DNA of 21,259 nucleotides, from assembly GCA_002435365.1 (NCBI GenBank), contig DJMM01000016.1, forward strand, positions 1-21,259, in the 5' to 3' direction. Under the pieces are notes generated by a model that worked only from the letters and a program-made list of their open reading frames with translations, made no database searches and was not told the origin of the DNA. This DNA is from Ignavibacteriales bacterium UBA6490. Lineage in GTDB: Bacteria; Bacteroidota; Ignavibacteria; Ignavibacteriales; Ignavibacteriaceae. A program made the position numbers and the translations under genes. Below, one piece after another: positions 6,695 through 14,448 of this stretch (position 1 is its first letter; every line of letters starts with the position of its first letter).

Positions 6695-7659
6695 TGTCCA
6701 GGAAAAAGATTTCGATAATTGGAGGGGGACAGATAGGCGGTGTTCTAGCACAGCTTATTGCACTCAGACAGCTTGGGGATGCTGTACTATTTGATATTGT
6801 TGAAGATATGCCGCAGGGAAAAATTCTTGATATCGCAGAAGCAGCCAGGGTTGATGGTTTTGATGTAAATCTCGTTGGGACAAACAAATATGAGGATATA
6901 AAGGGGTCGGATCTTGTTATTGTAACTGCAGGACTTCCCCGTAAACCAGGGATGAGCAGGGACGATCTTCTTGTAACAAATGCTAAAATAATGCAGTCTG
7001 TAGCTGAAAATGTAAAGAAATATGCTCCCGGCTCTATCGCAATAATTATATCAAATCCTCTTGACGCTATGGTTACACTCTTTCAGAAGGTAAGCGGTTT
7101 TGATCATGGTAAAGTGTTGGGTCAGGCGGGAGTGCTGGACTCCTCCCGTTTTTCGACATTTATTGCCTGGGAACTTGGTGTTTCCGTAAAGGACGTTAAT
7201 GCAATGGTATTAGGGGGTCACGGTGACACAATGGTCCCGTTAACCAGGTATGCAAACGTAAATGGTATTCCGGTTATGGAGCTTCTTGAAAGAAAGTATG
7301 GAAATGCTGCAAAAGCAAAAGAAGTTATGACAGCAATGGTAGACAGGACTAAAATGGCAGGCGGTGAAGTAGTGAAATTATTAAAAACAGGTTCTGCATT
7401 TTATTCCCCGGCTTCCAGTGCAATTGCAATGGCGGAATCAATTATTTATGATGAGAAGCGATTACTGCCTGTAAGCGCATTTTTAAAGGGAGAATTCGGA
7501 TTTAAGGGTTATTACGTTGGAGTACCTGCTGTACTCGGCAGCGCAGGCGTTGAAAAAGTTGTTGAACTTACATTAGATGATGAGGAAAAGAAACTGCTTG
7601 ACAGTTCTGTTAAAGCGGTGGAAAGTCTTGTTGCGGATATGGAACGATTGGGATTCTAA
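6694..7659 (+). CDS. mdh: Malate dehydrogenase (LDH-like, NAD-dependent)
   Basis: This cytoplasmic enzyme interconverts malate and oxaloacetate in the TCA cycle, oxidative or reductive. Its 321 residues fit the lactate-dehydrogenase-like MDH group found in Chlorobi and Bacteroidota. Visible parts are the Rossmann glycine motif GGGQIGG (10-16), D34 at the end of the second strand (favouring NAD over NADP), and the substrate loop LPRKPGMSRDD with R83 and R89. Further motifs are ISNPLDAM (119-126), R152 and catalytic H176 in GGHGDTM. The Arg at position 83, where lactate dehydrogenases have Gln, points to malate rather than lactate. A GGAGG six bases upstream lies inside the end of the RsbW-like gene, which it overlaps by one base. 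A strong terminator follows. Confidence 0.96.
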   Translation: MSRKKISIIGGGQIGGVLAQLIALRQLGDAVLFDIVEDMPQGKILDIAEAARVDGFDVNLVGTNKYEDIKGSDLVIVTAGLPRKPGMSRDDLLVTNAKIMQSVAENVKKYAPGSIAIIISNPLDAMVTLFQKVSGFDHGKVLGQAGVLDSSRFSTFIAWELGVSVKDVNAMVLGGHGDTMVPLTRYANVNGIPVMELLERKYGNAAKAKEVMTAMVDRTKMAGGEVVKLLKTGSAFYSPASSAIAMAESIIYDEKRLLPVSAFLKGEFGFKGYYVGVPAVLGSAGVEKVVELTLDDEEKKLLDSSVKAVESLVADMERLGF

Positions 7660-7667
7660 AGGGCATT

Positions 7668-7697
7668 AAAAAACCCTCCTGCAAAGGAGGGTTTTTT
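7668..7697. terminator. Bidirectional intrinsic terminator between mdh and rpmA
   Basis: A perfect 13-base inverted repeat has stem AAAAAACCCTCCT (7668-7680), loop GCAA and partner AGGAGGGTTTTTT (7685-7697). The T-run reads out on both strands, so the hairpin can terminate the plus-strand mdh block and the minus-strand rplU-rpmA operon, which converge here. Confidence 0.92.
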
Positions 7698-7700
7698 TAT

Positions 7701-7955
7701 CTATAAGGGATAAACACTTATAAACTTCCGATCACCTTTTCTGGTTTCGAATTTTACCTTACCATCGATAAGGGCAAACAAAGTATCGTCTCCACCCACA
7801 GCAACATTCTGTCCGGGATGAAATTTTGTTCCGCGTTGTCTGACCAGGATATTACCGGCAAGTACCTGTTCCCCGCCGAATCTTTTAACACCAAGTCGCT
7901 GAGCATTACTGTCTCTGCCGTTTCTGGACGAACCCTGACCTTTTTTATGTGCCAT
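7701..7955 (-). CDS. rpmA: 50S ribosomal protein L27
   Basis: This is ribosomal protein bL27, whose N-terminal tail reaches towards the peptidyl transferase centre. The protein has 84 residues, of normal length. It starts MAHKKGQGSSRNGRDS followed by QRLGVKRFGG, and the GTKFHPGQNV core is intact. No N-terminal extension needing proteolysis, as in Firmicutes, is present. A strong Shine-Dalgarno (AGAGGAG) stands seven bases before the ATG and overlaps the rplU stop codon (TAG within TAGAGGAG). That ties L27 synthesis to L21 termination. Confidence 0.98.
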   Translation of the reverse strand: MAHKKGQGSSRNGRDSNAQRLGVKRFGGEQVLAGNILVRQRGTKFHPGQNVAVGGDDTLFALIDGKVKFETRKGDRKFISVYPL

Positions 7956-7966
7956 TGAAGTCTCCT

Positions 7967-8275
7967 CTATCCTATCTTTAAAATTTCAATATATGATAAG
8001 TGCTGTCTGTGACCGTTTGATTTCTGATACCCGGTTCTTCTTTTCTTCTTAAAAACAATCACTTTATCATCTTTCAGGTGGTTTAATACTTTGGCGGTTA
8101 CTGTCATTCCATCAACATATGGATTACCTACCATAGTTTTGTCGTCGCTTCCGTATAAAAGGATCTTATCAAATGTTACTTCGGAATCAGTATCATCCTT
8201 TAAACGCGGAACGTAATATTTCTTATTTTCTGTTACTTTGAATTGTTGTCCCAGTATATCAACAACAGCAAACAT
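7967..8275 (-). CDS. rplU: 50S ribosomal protein L21
   Basis: This is ribosomal protein bL21 of the large subunit, binding 23S rRNA. It has 102 residues, the usual length. It begins MFAVVDILGQQFKV and carries the basic signature KKKRRTGYQKSNGHRQ at about residues 76-91. A GAGG lies about seven bases before the ATG. It is the first gene of rplU-rpmA, the standard pairing, here without the obg gene that often follows. A candidate promoter lies at 8309-8337 in the 93-base leader, and no L21-leader-like structure was seen. Confidence 0.98.
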   Translation of the reverse strand: MFAVVDILGQQFKVTENKKYYVPRLKDDTDSEVTFDKILLYGSDDKTMVGNPYVDGMTVTAKVLNHLKDDKVIVFKKKRRTGYQKSNGHRQHLSYIEILKIG

Positions 8276-8308
8276 TTTTACCTCTAATCCAAAAAAATTT
8301 AGGAAGTA

Positions 8309-8337
8309 AAGTTAACAAATTGATATGGATAAGTCAA
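8309..8337 (-). promoter_or_regulatory. Candidate promoter of rplU-rpmA
   Basis: On the minus strand TTGACT (8337-8332) is followed 17 bases later by TAACTT (8314-8309), a good -35 with a weak -10. An overlapping alternative is TTTC-N19-TCAATTTG, one base off the Bacteroidota TAnnTTTG box. Either would give a short leader before rplU. The -35 overlaps TCAAACCTGGA (8334-8344), an exact match to one inverted unit of the 11-bp repeat family. Confidence 0.4.
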
Positions 8338-8368
8338 ACCTGGAAAGTGTTAATTTTTGTTGGTTTTA

Positions 8369-9388
8369 TCACTTTTTGAGTCCAAAACGAAACTCTGAAC
8401 CTTCATTTACCCTGCTTTTCAGGTAAATTTTTGAGTTATGAGCTTCCACGATATGTTTCACGATAGCTAATCCGAGACCGGTGCCACCAACCGCTCTCGA
8501 CCTTGCCTTATCCACCCTGTAAAACCGTTCAAAAATTCTATCGGTGTCTTCTTCCGGAATACCGATTCCTGTATCAGCTACTATAATATCGGCAGTCTTT
8601 GTTCCTTCTTCAACACTGATCTCAATTTTTCCCGCATCCGTATACTTGACGGCATTTAAAATAAGGTTCGACATTACCTGTTTCAGACGTGTTTTGTCAC
8701 CCAGCAGCTGAAGATTACTTCTGGGGGGAATAAAAATCAGTTCAAGATTTTTATCAGTCGCCGCCTGTTTCATTTCGCCCACCATTTCCATAAGAAAATC
8801 GTTGATATTAAAATATCTGAAGCTCATCCTCATTTCCCCTGATTCAATCATTGAAATATCTATCAGGTCATTGACCAGGTTGCTTAAGCTAATAGTGTGG
8901 AGGGCGGCTTTTTCAAGAAACTTCCGGTTAACTGCATTATCAACAATAGCACCATCGATAAGGGTTTCCAGGTAACCCTGAATTGTGAATATCGGTGTTC
9001 TAAGCTCGTGAGATACATTGGCCAGAAACTCAGTTCTCATTTTCTCAAGTTTTTTGAGATATGCTATATCTTCGAGCATTTTACCAAACATTAACTTTAT
9101 TTCATCTTCCAGTTCCTTCAATTCAGCACCGAGGATTATATCCTTAGGAGCTGAATATGTGTTCCTTCTTATACCGCTTATGCTTTTTAAGATTTGAGAC
9201 AGTTCTCTTTTTCTCATCTTGGCGAATAAAAGTATAAAAACAATCACAGTCAGAATAAGTGTTAGGGAAATAATCATGTTAACCGGTGACGGGACAATAA
9301 TTATAATTGCGGCAGCGGCCAAAAAAGCAAGGATGAGAAAATCCGTCAGGTAAGAATGAAACAGGTGTTTAAATAATTTATTCCACAC
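8369..9388 (-). CDS. PhoR-like membrane sensor histidine kinase
   Basis: This is a two-component sensor kinase partnered with the PhoB-like regulator just upstream. The start is GTG (9388-9386), inside the regulator gene with an 11-base overlap. The 339 residues hold two transmembrane helices at about 15-33 and 37-56, joined by only a few residues, so there is no periplasmic sensor domain. A linker leads to the dimerisation/phospho-acceptor domain with H127 in FLANVSHELRTPI. The ATPase domain has N-box NLILNAVKYT (241-250), G1 DTGIGIP (272-278), F-box FERFYRVD (286-293) and G2 GGTGLGLAIV (301-310). All catalytic boxes are intact. The signal is probably sensed in the membrane or through a partner protein. 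The PhoR-like assignment follows the kinase core and gene pairing; phosphate control is not shown, and no pst or phoU gene is nearby. Confidence 0.88.
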   Translation of the reverse strand: MWNKLFKHLFHSYLTDFLILAFLAAAAIIIIVPSPVNMIISLTLILTVIVFILLFAKMRKRELSQILKSISGIRRNTYSAPKDIILGAELKELEDEIKLMFGKMLEDIAYLKKLEKMRTEFLANVSHELRTPIFTIQGYLETLIDGAIVDNAVNRKFLEKAALHTISLSNLVNDLIDISMIESGEMRMSFRYFNINDFLMEMVGEMKQAATDKNLELIFIPPRSNLQLLGDKTRLKQVMSNLILNAVKYTDAGKIEISVEEGTKTADIIVADTGIGIPEEDTDRIFERFYRVDKARSRAVGGTGLGLAIVKHIVEAHNSKIYLKSRVNEGSEFRFGLKK

Positions 9389-10064
9389 TTTTAAACCGGT
9401 AACCTACACCTTTAATTGTCTCGATAAGATCATAATACTTGTCCAGCTTTTCTCTGATTTTCCTGATATGCACATCAATAGTTCTGTCCACAACAAGCAC
9501 ACCAGGTCCCCAGATTTCCTTTAACAGCTCTTCGCGGCTGAACACACGTCCGGGATTATTTGAGAGGAAATACAGTATCTCGAATTCTTTCCGAGGAAAT
9601 ATTTTTTCTTGGCCTGCAACACTTACTGAATATTTCTCTTTGTCGATACTCAATGGACCAAGTTTGATTTTAGAAGAGCTGTTTACTGGATCCGGTTGCA
9701 ATTCAGCTTTTCGAAGGTTTGATTTAACCCGTGCAATAAGTCTTTTGGGTGAGACCGGCTTTTTAATAAAATCGTTTGCCCCTAACTCAAGTCCCTTAAT
9801 TTCATCAGCCTCCGAAGATTTTGCGGTCAGGAATATTACCGGTATATTTTTAAATCCTTTTGTATTTCTTATCCTGCTGCATACCTCGAAACCATCCATA
9901 ACCGGCATCATTATATCAAGTATTATAAGATCAGGATTTTCAAAAAGTTTTGAGATAGCTTCTGCCCCGTCGTGAGCTGTTATAACCGTGAAATTCTCCT
10001 GCTCCAGGTTATACTGCAGAATTTCTACAATATCTCTTTCATCGTCAACGAGCAGAATCTTCAT
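9378..10064 (-). CDS. PhoB/OmpR-family response regulator
   Basis: This DNA-binding response regulator has two domains. The receiver (about 1-120) has acidic D7 and D8, phosphorylation site D50 in LIILDIMMPVMDGFE, switch T80 and K102 before P103. The winged-helix effector (about 128-226) ends in RTIDVHIRKIREKLD and IKGVGYRFKSVE, typical of the PhoB/OmpR class. Its length of 228 residues is normal. The 3' end overlaps the histidine kinase start by 11 bases, so the pair is co-translated. It begins five bases after the oxidoreductase stop and is thus cotranscribed with dxs and the genes upstream. No DNA target can be deduced from the window. Confidence 0.92.
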   Translation of the reverse strand: MKILLVDDERDIVEILQYNLEQENFTVITAHDGAEAISKLFENPDLIILDIMMPVMDGFEVCSRIRNTKGFKNIPVIFLTAKSSEADEIKGLELGANDFIKKPVSPKRLIARVKSNLRKAELQPDPVNSSSKIKLGPLSIDKEKYSVSVAGQEKIFPRKEFEILYFLSNNPGRVFSREELLKEIWGPGVLVVDRTIDVHIRKIREKLDKYYDLIETIKGVGYRFKSVE

Positions 10065-10069
10065 ATAAA

Positions 10070-11071
10070 TTAAATTTTAATCTCTTTTTTTGTATTTGCC
10101 GATTTATACATTGCATCCACAATTTTCATCCTTTGAAGCGCTTCCTCTCCGGATGAAAAGATCGGGTTCAATCCCTTTACTGCTCCCAGAAAGCTTTTAA
10201 GCTCATTCAGATATGATTTCTTGAAAAGATAAACCGGATTTATCGACTGTGCCGGAGTAAGGTCAAAAAACTGGTCTTCCACTTTCTTCCAGACCCTGAA
10301 CGGATTTAATGAAGCATTCCCTTTGGTGCAGTAAATGGTAAGATTGAATAAATCTTTTTCAAGCGGAAGCGACCAGCTGGTTTCAAAATTCACTACCGAT
10401 GTATCCCTGCATCTTAACATGCTGATGGAAGTATCCTCGACCGATCCTGTATTCATAAAAAAGTTTTGGGTGGTAACTGTCTCTACAGGCGGATAATCTA
10501 AAAGCCATAATGAAAGGTCAAGAAGCAGGATGCCGAGGTCAATTATTACTCCGCCGCCAGATTCCTCCAGCCTGGTAAACCATTTCCCTTTGCTGCTTTG
10601 TCTCCTGATCCAGCTGCATCTGACATAAAAAGGACGTCCGATTTCACCTGAATTAAGGATGCTTTTGAGGATCATGGCATCAGGACGATAGCGGATATTC
10701 ATCCCTACCATTATTTTCTTTTTATATTTTACAGCTGCATCAACTATCGGTTTTGCTTCGCTGAAACTTCTGGCCAGAGGTTTTTCTACAAGTATGTCTT
10801 TACCGGCTTTAAGACAATCGATTGCCACATCTTTATGAGTGGATGTGGGAGTAGCAATAATTACAGCGTCTGAATCGCTCTTAAGGAGCATCTCCCGGTA
10901 ATCGGTATATTTCTCTTTTACTGAAAATTTATCGCCGACAGTATTTAACCTGCTTTTGTTTATTTCGGCAACGGCATTTACTTCAACATCATTGAACCTG
11001 GTAAGCACAGGCAGATGAACAAGCTGTGCAATTCCTCCAAGTCCTATTACTGCAATTTTTGTTTTTGCCAT
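10070..11071 (-). CDS. Gfo/Idh/MocA-family oxidoreductase
   Basis: This is a predicted NAD(P)-dependent sugar or cyclitol-type dehydrogenase of the Gfo/Idh/MocA fold, with 333 residues. The N-terminal Rossmann domain has GLGGIAQ (10-16), E36 after the second strand, ATPTSTH (73-79) and the catalytic motif EKP (96-98, K97). The C-terminal sheet domain has GGGVIIDLG (172-180), which normally continues to a His followed by xxD. Here residue 182 is Leu (codon 10528-10526, CTG), so the usual active-site His is absent while D178 and D185 remain. The substrate cannot be named. The ATG shares one base with the dxs stop (TAATG), placing it in the xseA-xseB-dxs operon. Loss of His may mean altered chemistry or a binding role. 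Confidence 0.85.
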   Translation of the reverse strand: MAKTKIAVIGLGGIAQLVHLPVLTRFNDVEVNAVAEINKSRLNTVGDKFSVKEKYTDYREMLLKSDSDAVIIATPTSTHKDVAIDCLKAGKDILVEKPLARSFSEAKPIVDAAVKYKKKIMVGMNIRYRPDAMILKSILNSGEIGRPFYVRCSWIRRQSSKGKWFTRLEESGGGVIIDLGILLLDLSLWLLDYPPVETVTTQNFFMNTGSVEDTSISMLRCRDTSVVNFETSWSLPLEKDLFNLTIYCTKGNASLNPFRVWKKVEDQFFDLTPAQSINPVYLFKKSYLNELKSFLGAVKGLNPIFSSGEEALQRMKIVDAMYKSANTKKEIKI

Positions 11072-12978
11072 TAAACTTCTACCTCGTGAATATTCTCGCA
11101 GAAATATTTAATTTTTTTCATTATACCATCAGCATCAATACCCAGAAGATGGTGAAGCTCTTCCTGTGTACCGTGATCAATAAAATCATCAGGAATGCCT
11201 ATTCTTAATACCTGTCCCTTATAAGAATTATCTTCAAGATACTCAAGAACCGCACTTCCGAAACCGCCGGATAGAACGTTCTCTTCAATTGTAATTATTT
11301 TGTTAAACTTTTCAGCAGTTTTAGCAAGCATCGCATAATCCAGCGGTTTGGCAAACCTGGCATTTATTAACTCACAGTTTATTCCGTCTTTTTGAAGTGC
11401 TTCCACTGATTTTAAAGCATAATTCATCATTGTTCCAAGAACTATTACTGCTGCATCCTCACCTGCTTTAACAACCTCACTTTTACCAACCTCAACCAGC
11501 TGGAACTTTTCCTTTACCGGAACGCCTTCAACGCTGCCGCGGGGATATCTTATTGCAACAGGACCAGATACTCCCTTTACTGCAGTATAAAGCATATCCC
11601 TTAGCTCTGATTCATCTTTCGGTGCCATAATAACCATTCCCGGGATTATTCTCAGGAAGGATATGTCCAGTGTTCCATGATGAGTGGGACCATCTGCACC
11701 AACAAGACCAGCTCTGTCGAGAACAAAAACTACATGCAGCTTCTGCAAAGCCACATCATGAACAACCTGATCAAAGGCTCTCTGCAAAAATGTCGAATAC
11801 ACCGCAACTACAGGGATAATGTTCTGGGTAGCAAGACCAGCAGCAAATGTAACCGCATGTTCTTCAGCAATTCCTACATCGTAATAATTTTTCGGAACCT
11901 CTTTCTGCAGATAATCCATACCTGTTCCGTCAGGCATTGCAGCAGTAATGCCTACCACATCAGGATTTTCTCTCACTATCTGTACAAGGGCTTTGCCGAA
12001 TACGGATGTATAAGACGGTTTGCCCCCCTCCTTTTTAATTGCCTCACCGGTTGCTTTGTCAAATGGGGTTGACGCATGAAGTTTTTGAACATGTCCTTCC
12101 GCAGGCTTATATCCTTTCCCCTTCTGGGTAAGCGCGTGGACGAGAATCGGACCCTTGAGATCTTTCACCTGTTCAAACAATTTGACAAGCTGGTGTATGT
12201 TATGTCCATTAACAGGACCGAAATACCTGAAACCCAGAGCTTCAAACAACATGCCTGGAGTAATTACAGCCTTAATTCCGCTCTCCAATCTTACGGCAAT
12301 TTTACGAAGCCTGTCTCCGAAATGGTCAAGTTTGCCGGTAAGATCCCAAATCTGCCCCTTAAATTTGTTATAGTCAGGATGTGCGATCATTTCGGTAAAG
12401 TAGTTCGATATCTGCCAAACATTGGGAGCAATGGACATATTATTGTCATTGAGCACTACAATAAGATCGGATTTAAGCAGACCAGAATTATTCATTGCTT
12501 CATAAGCCATTCCGCCGGTCATCGCGCCGTCACCAATTACAGCTACTACTTTTCTGTTTTCACCTTTAATATCTCTTGCAACTGCCATTCCCAGTGCAGC
12601 AGAAATCGAAGTGGATGCATGTCCCGCACCAAAAGAATCGTATTCGCTCTCAGATCTTTTCAGGAACCCGCTGATGCCGTTTAGCTTCCTGATAGTATGC
12701 AGTTTATCTTTCCTTCCGGTTAAAATTTTATGCGGATAGGCCTGATGACCGGTATCCCAGACTACCTGGTCATAAGGTGTGTTAAATACTTTATGGATTG
12801 CAACAGTCAGCTCCACTGTACCCAGTCCGCCGCCAAAATGACCTCCGATCTCAGAAATGACATCAACCATATATTCACGTATATCGGCACACAGCTGCTT
12901 AAGCTGGTAACCGTCAAAACCCCTGATGTCTTCGGGAAATAATACAGAAGACAGTACTTTATACTTTTCTTCATTCAT
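11071..12978 (-). CDS. dxs: 1-deoxy-D-xylulose-5-phosphate synthase
   Basis: This thiamine-diphosphate enzyme condenses pyruvate and glyceraldehyde 3-phosphate, the first step of the MEP route to isoprenoids (quinone tails, undecaprenyl phosphate). It has 635 residues, normal length. Key parts are WDTGHQAYPHK (74-84), the thiamine/metal motif GDG (149-151) with NDN (177-179), SFGAGHAS (115-122), and GIAEEHAVTFAAGLA with the catalytic Glu at about 372. DRAGLVGADGPTHHG lies further on. The start overlaps the xseB stop in ATGA. The xseA-xseB-dxs order recalls the xseB-ispA-dxs cluster of Proteobacteria, but the prenyl transferase ispA is not here. Identity is certain. Confidence 0.98.
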   Translation of the reverse strand: MNEEKYKVLSSVLFPEDIRGFDGYQLKQLCADIREYMVDVISEIGGHFGGGLGTVELTVAIHKVFNTPYDQVVWDTGHQAYPHKILTGRKDKLHTIRKLNGISGFLKRSESEYDSFGAGHASTSISAALGMAVARDIKGENRKVVAVIGDGAMTGGMAYEAMNNSGLLKSDLIVVLNDNNMSIAPNVWQISNYFTEMIAHPDYNKFKGQIWDLTGKLDHFGDRLRKIAVRLESGIKAVITPGMLFEALGFRYFGPVNGHNIHQLVKLFEQVKDLKGPILVHALTQKGKGYKPAEGHVQKLHASTPFDKATGEAIKKEGGKPSYTSVFGKALVQIVRENPDVVGITAAMPDGTGMDYLQKEVPKNYYDVGIAEEHAVTFAAGLATQNIIPVVAVYSTFLQRAFDQVVHDVALQKLHVVFVLDRAGLVGADGPTHHGTLDISFLRIIPGMVIMAPKDESELRDMLYTAVKGVSGPVAIRYPRGSVEGVPVKEKFQLVEVGKSEVVKAGEDAAVIVLGTMMNYALKSVEALQKDGINCELINARFAKPLDYAMLAKTAEKFNKIITIEENVLSGGFGSAVLEYLEDNSYKGQVLRIGIPDDFIDHGTQEELHHLLGIDADGIMKKIKYFCENIHEVEV

Positions 12979-13229
12979 CTTTCGTTATCTCCATTAAAAA
13001 TATCGTCACTTTCTTTCAGAGCCTCAATATCGTTAACACTTGCACGTATCTTAGTTATTTTCAGCTCTGCCTTCTTAAGCTCATCAATACATAAGCGGGA
13101 AAGAGTAACTCCCTCCTCATATAAACTGATTGCTTTTTCAAGACCAATATTTTCGTCTTCAAGAAGTTCAGATATTTCCTGCAGTCTTGCAATGTTTTTT
13201 TCAAAACTTTTTTTGTTTTTCTTTTCCAT
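12975..13229 (-). CDS. xseB: Exodeoxyribonuclease VII small subunit
   Basis: This is the small subunit of exonuclease VII, which degrades single-stranded DNA from both ends into oligonucleotides; several XseB copies wrap one XseA. The 84-residue protein is a helical hairpin with the family core LQEISELLEDENIGLEKAISLYEEG (positions 16-40 region), in which LE.A..LYEEG is diagnostic. It overlaps xseA by one base (TAATG) and dxs by four (ATGA), so all three are translationally linked. Confidence 0.95.
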   Translation of the reverse strand: MEKKNKKSFEKNIARLQEISELLEDENIGLEKAISLYEEGVTLSRLCIDELKKAELKITKIRASVNDIEALKESDDIFNGDNER

Positions 13230-14413
13230 TATTTATTTACCAGTACTTCATTGTCAGAAAATTTCAGCAGTATTTCCGCCTCAGTGTCAAGGTCCCGCGC
13301 TCTCTTAACATATCCGGAGTTCTGCTTTACCAGCACAAATCCTCTTTTTAAGGTATGCTGAACATCATGAATCCTAATTATCCCGGCACTTCTGAGTACT
13401 TCTTTTTCCTTCAGCATAATAATTTTTTCAATGCCGCGGCTTATTTTATAGTATAAATGATCAGTCAGCTGATTCCGGTGTTTAATTATATCCAGGGGCA
13501 TCCTGAAGCCGTAAGAATTCAGTGCTGTTTTAATTTTATTAAGCATCCTCAGGCGTATATCCATAATACGCTGAGTAGAATTATATGAAAAATCGCCTAT
13601 AAAGGCAAAAAGATCATTCCTGTCGGGAGTGGCAATTTCCATAGCTGCTGTGGGAGTAGCAGCTCTCAAATCAGCCGTAAAATCAGCGATAGTAAAATCG
13701 ATCTCATGGCCGATACCTGTAATTACCGGGATCCTGGATGCATAAATTGACCTTGCCACTATCTCTTCATTAAACGCCCACAGGTCCTCAATTGAACCTC
13801 CGCCCCGCGCAATAATAATTACGTCAATATCATCTCTCCTGTTCAGTGCTTCAATACACGCGGAGATATTTTCTGCGGCACCTGCCCCCTGAACCTTTGA
13901 AGGAGCCAAAACAAGTTCCGCGACAGGATATCTCCTTGCTGCCACACTTCTCAGATCCTGCATAGCGGCACCGTCCGGAGCAGTTATAACACCTATTTTT
14001 ACCGGAAACGACGGAATATCTTTTTTATGCGCTGCATCGAACAATCCTTCGGCAGATAATTTCTTTTTTAGAAGCTCAAATGCCTGCTGAAGTTCCCCGA
14101 TACCGGCAGGACGCATTGAACGAACTTCCAGCTGGTACTGACCGCGGGGAGGATAAACTGTAATTCTGCCATGAGCGGTTATATTCATACCGTCCTGTGG
14201 AGTAAAAAATACGTAGCTGTTCATACCTTTCCACATCGTACAGGATACCGAAGCTCCCGAATCCTTCATGCTGAAATACCAGTGCCCAGAAACATGTGCC
14301 TTGAAATTGGATAACTCCCCGGTTACAATTATATCACTGAATCCGTCCTCCAGCGACTTTTTAATTTGCGATGTAAGCTGTGAAACTGTCAGTATGTTTT
14401 GTGAGTCAAGCAT
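13229..14413 (-). CDS. xseA: Exodeoxyribonuclease VII large subunit
   Basis: This is the catalytic large subunit of exonuclease VII. The N-terminal OB-fold (about 1-100) has LTVSQLTSQIKKSLE near the start and GHWYFSMKD. The catalytic domain shows VITAPDGAA, VIIIARGGGSIEDLWAFNEE and the signature GIGHEIDFTIADFTADLRA followed by ATPTAAME. At 394 residues it is shorter than E. coli XseA (456), mainly by a reduced helical C-terminal arm, but it keeps the closing strand region ending TLKRGFVLV. No Shine-Dalgarno is visible before the ATG. It lies 35 bases after the secreted-protein gene and probably shares its transcript. Confidence 0.96.
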   Translation of the reverse strand: MLDSQNILTVSQLTSQIKKSLEDGFSDIIVTGELSNFKAHVSGHWYFSMKDSGASVSCTMWKGMNSYVFFTPQDGMNITAHGRITVYPPRGQYQLEVRSMRPAGIGELQQAFELLKKKLSAEGLFDAAHKKDIPSFPVKIGVITAPDGAAMQDLRSVAARRYPVAELVLAPSKVQGAGAAENISACIEALNRRDDIDVIIIARGGGSIEDLWAFNEEIVARSIYASRIPVITGIGHEIDFTIADFTADLRAATPTAAMEIATPDRNDLFAFIGDFSYNSTQRIMDIRLRMLNKIKTALNSYGFRMPLDIIKHRNQLTDHLYYKISRGIEKIIMLKEKEVLRSAGIIRIHDVQHTLKRGFVLVKQNSGYVKRARDLDTEAEILLKFSDNEVLVNK

Positions 14414-14448
14414 ATAGAATTGAATAAAAAGTACAGACGCTAAATTAT

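Noticed and set aside
8276..8368. A structured L21 autoregulatory leader before rplU.
   Set aside because: Only a short AT-rich leader and a weak inverted repeat were seen; nothing matches a known leader.
9439..9975. A 178-codon open frame on the plus strand opposite the response regulator.
   Set aside because: It is Ser-rich shadow coding antisense to an intact regulator, with no independent support.
11677..12684. Long open frames on the plus strand opposite dxs.
   Set aside because: They are composition shadows of a conserved enzyme gene, with no ribosome site, no family signature and strongly biased residues.
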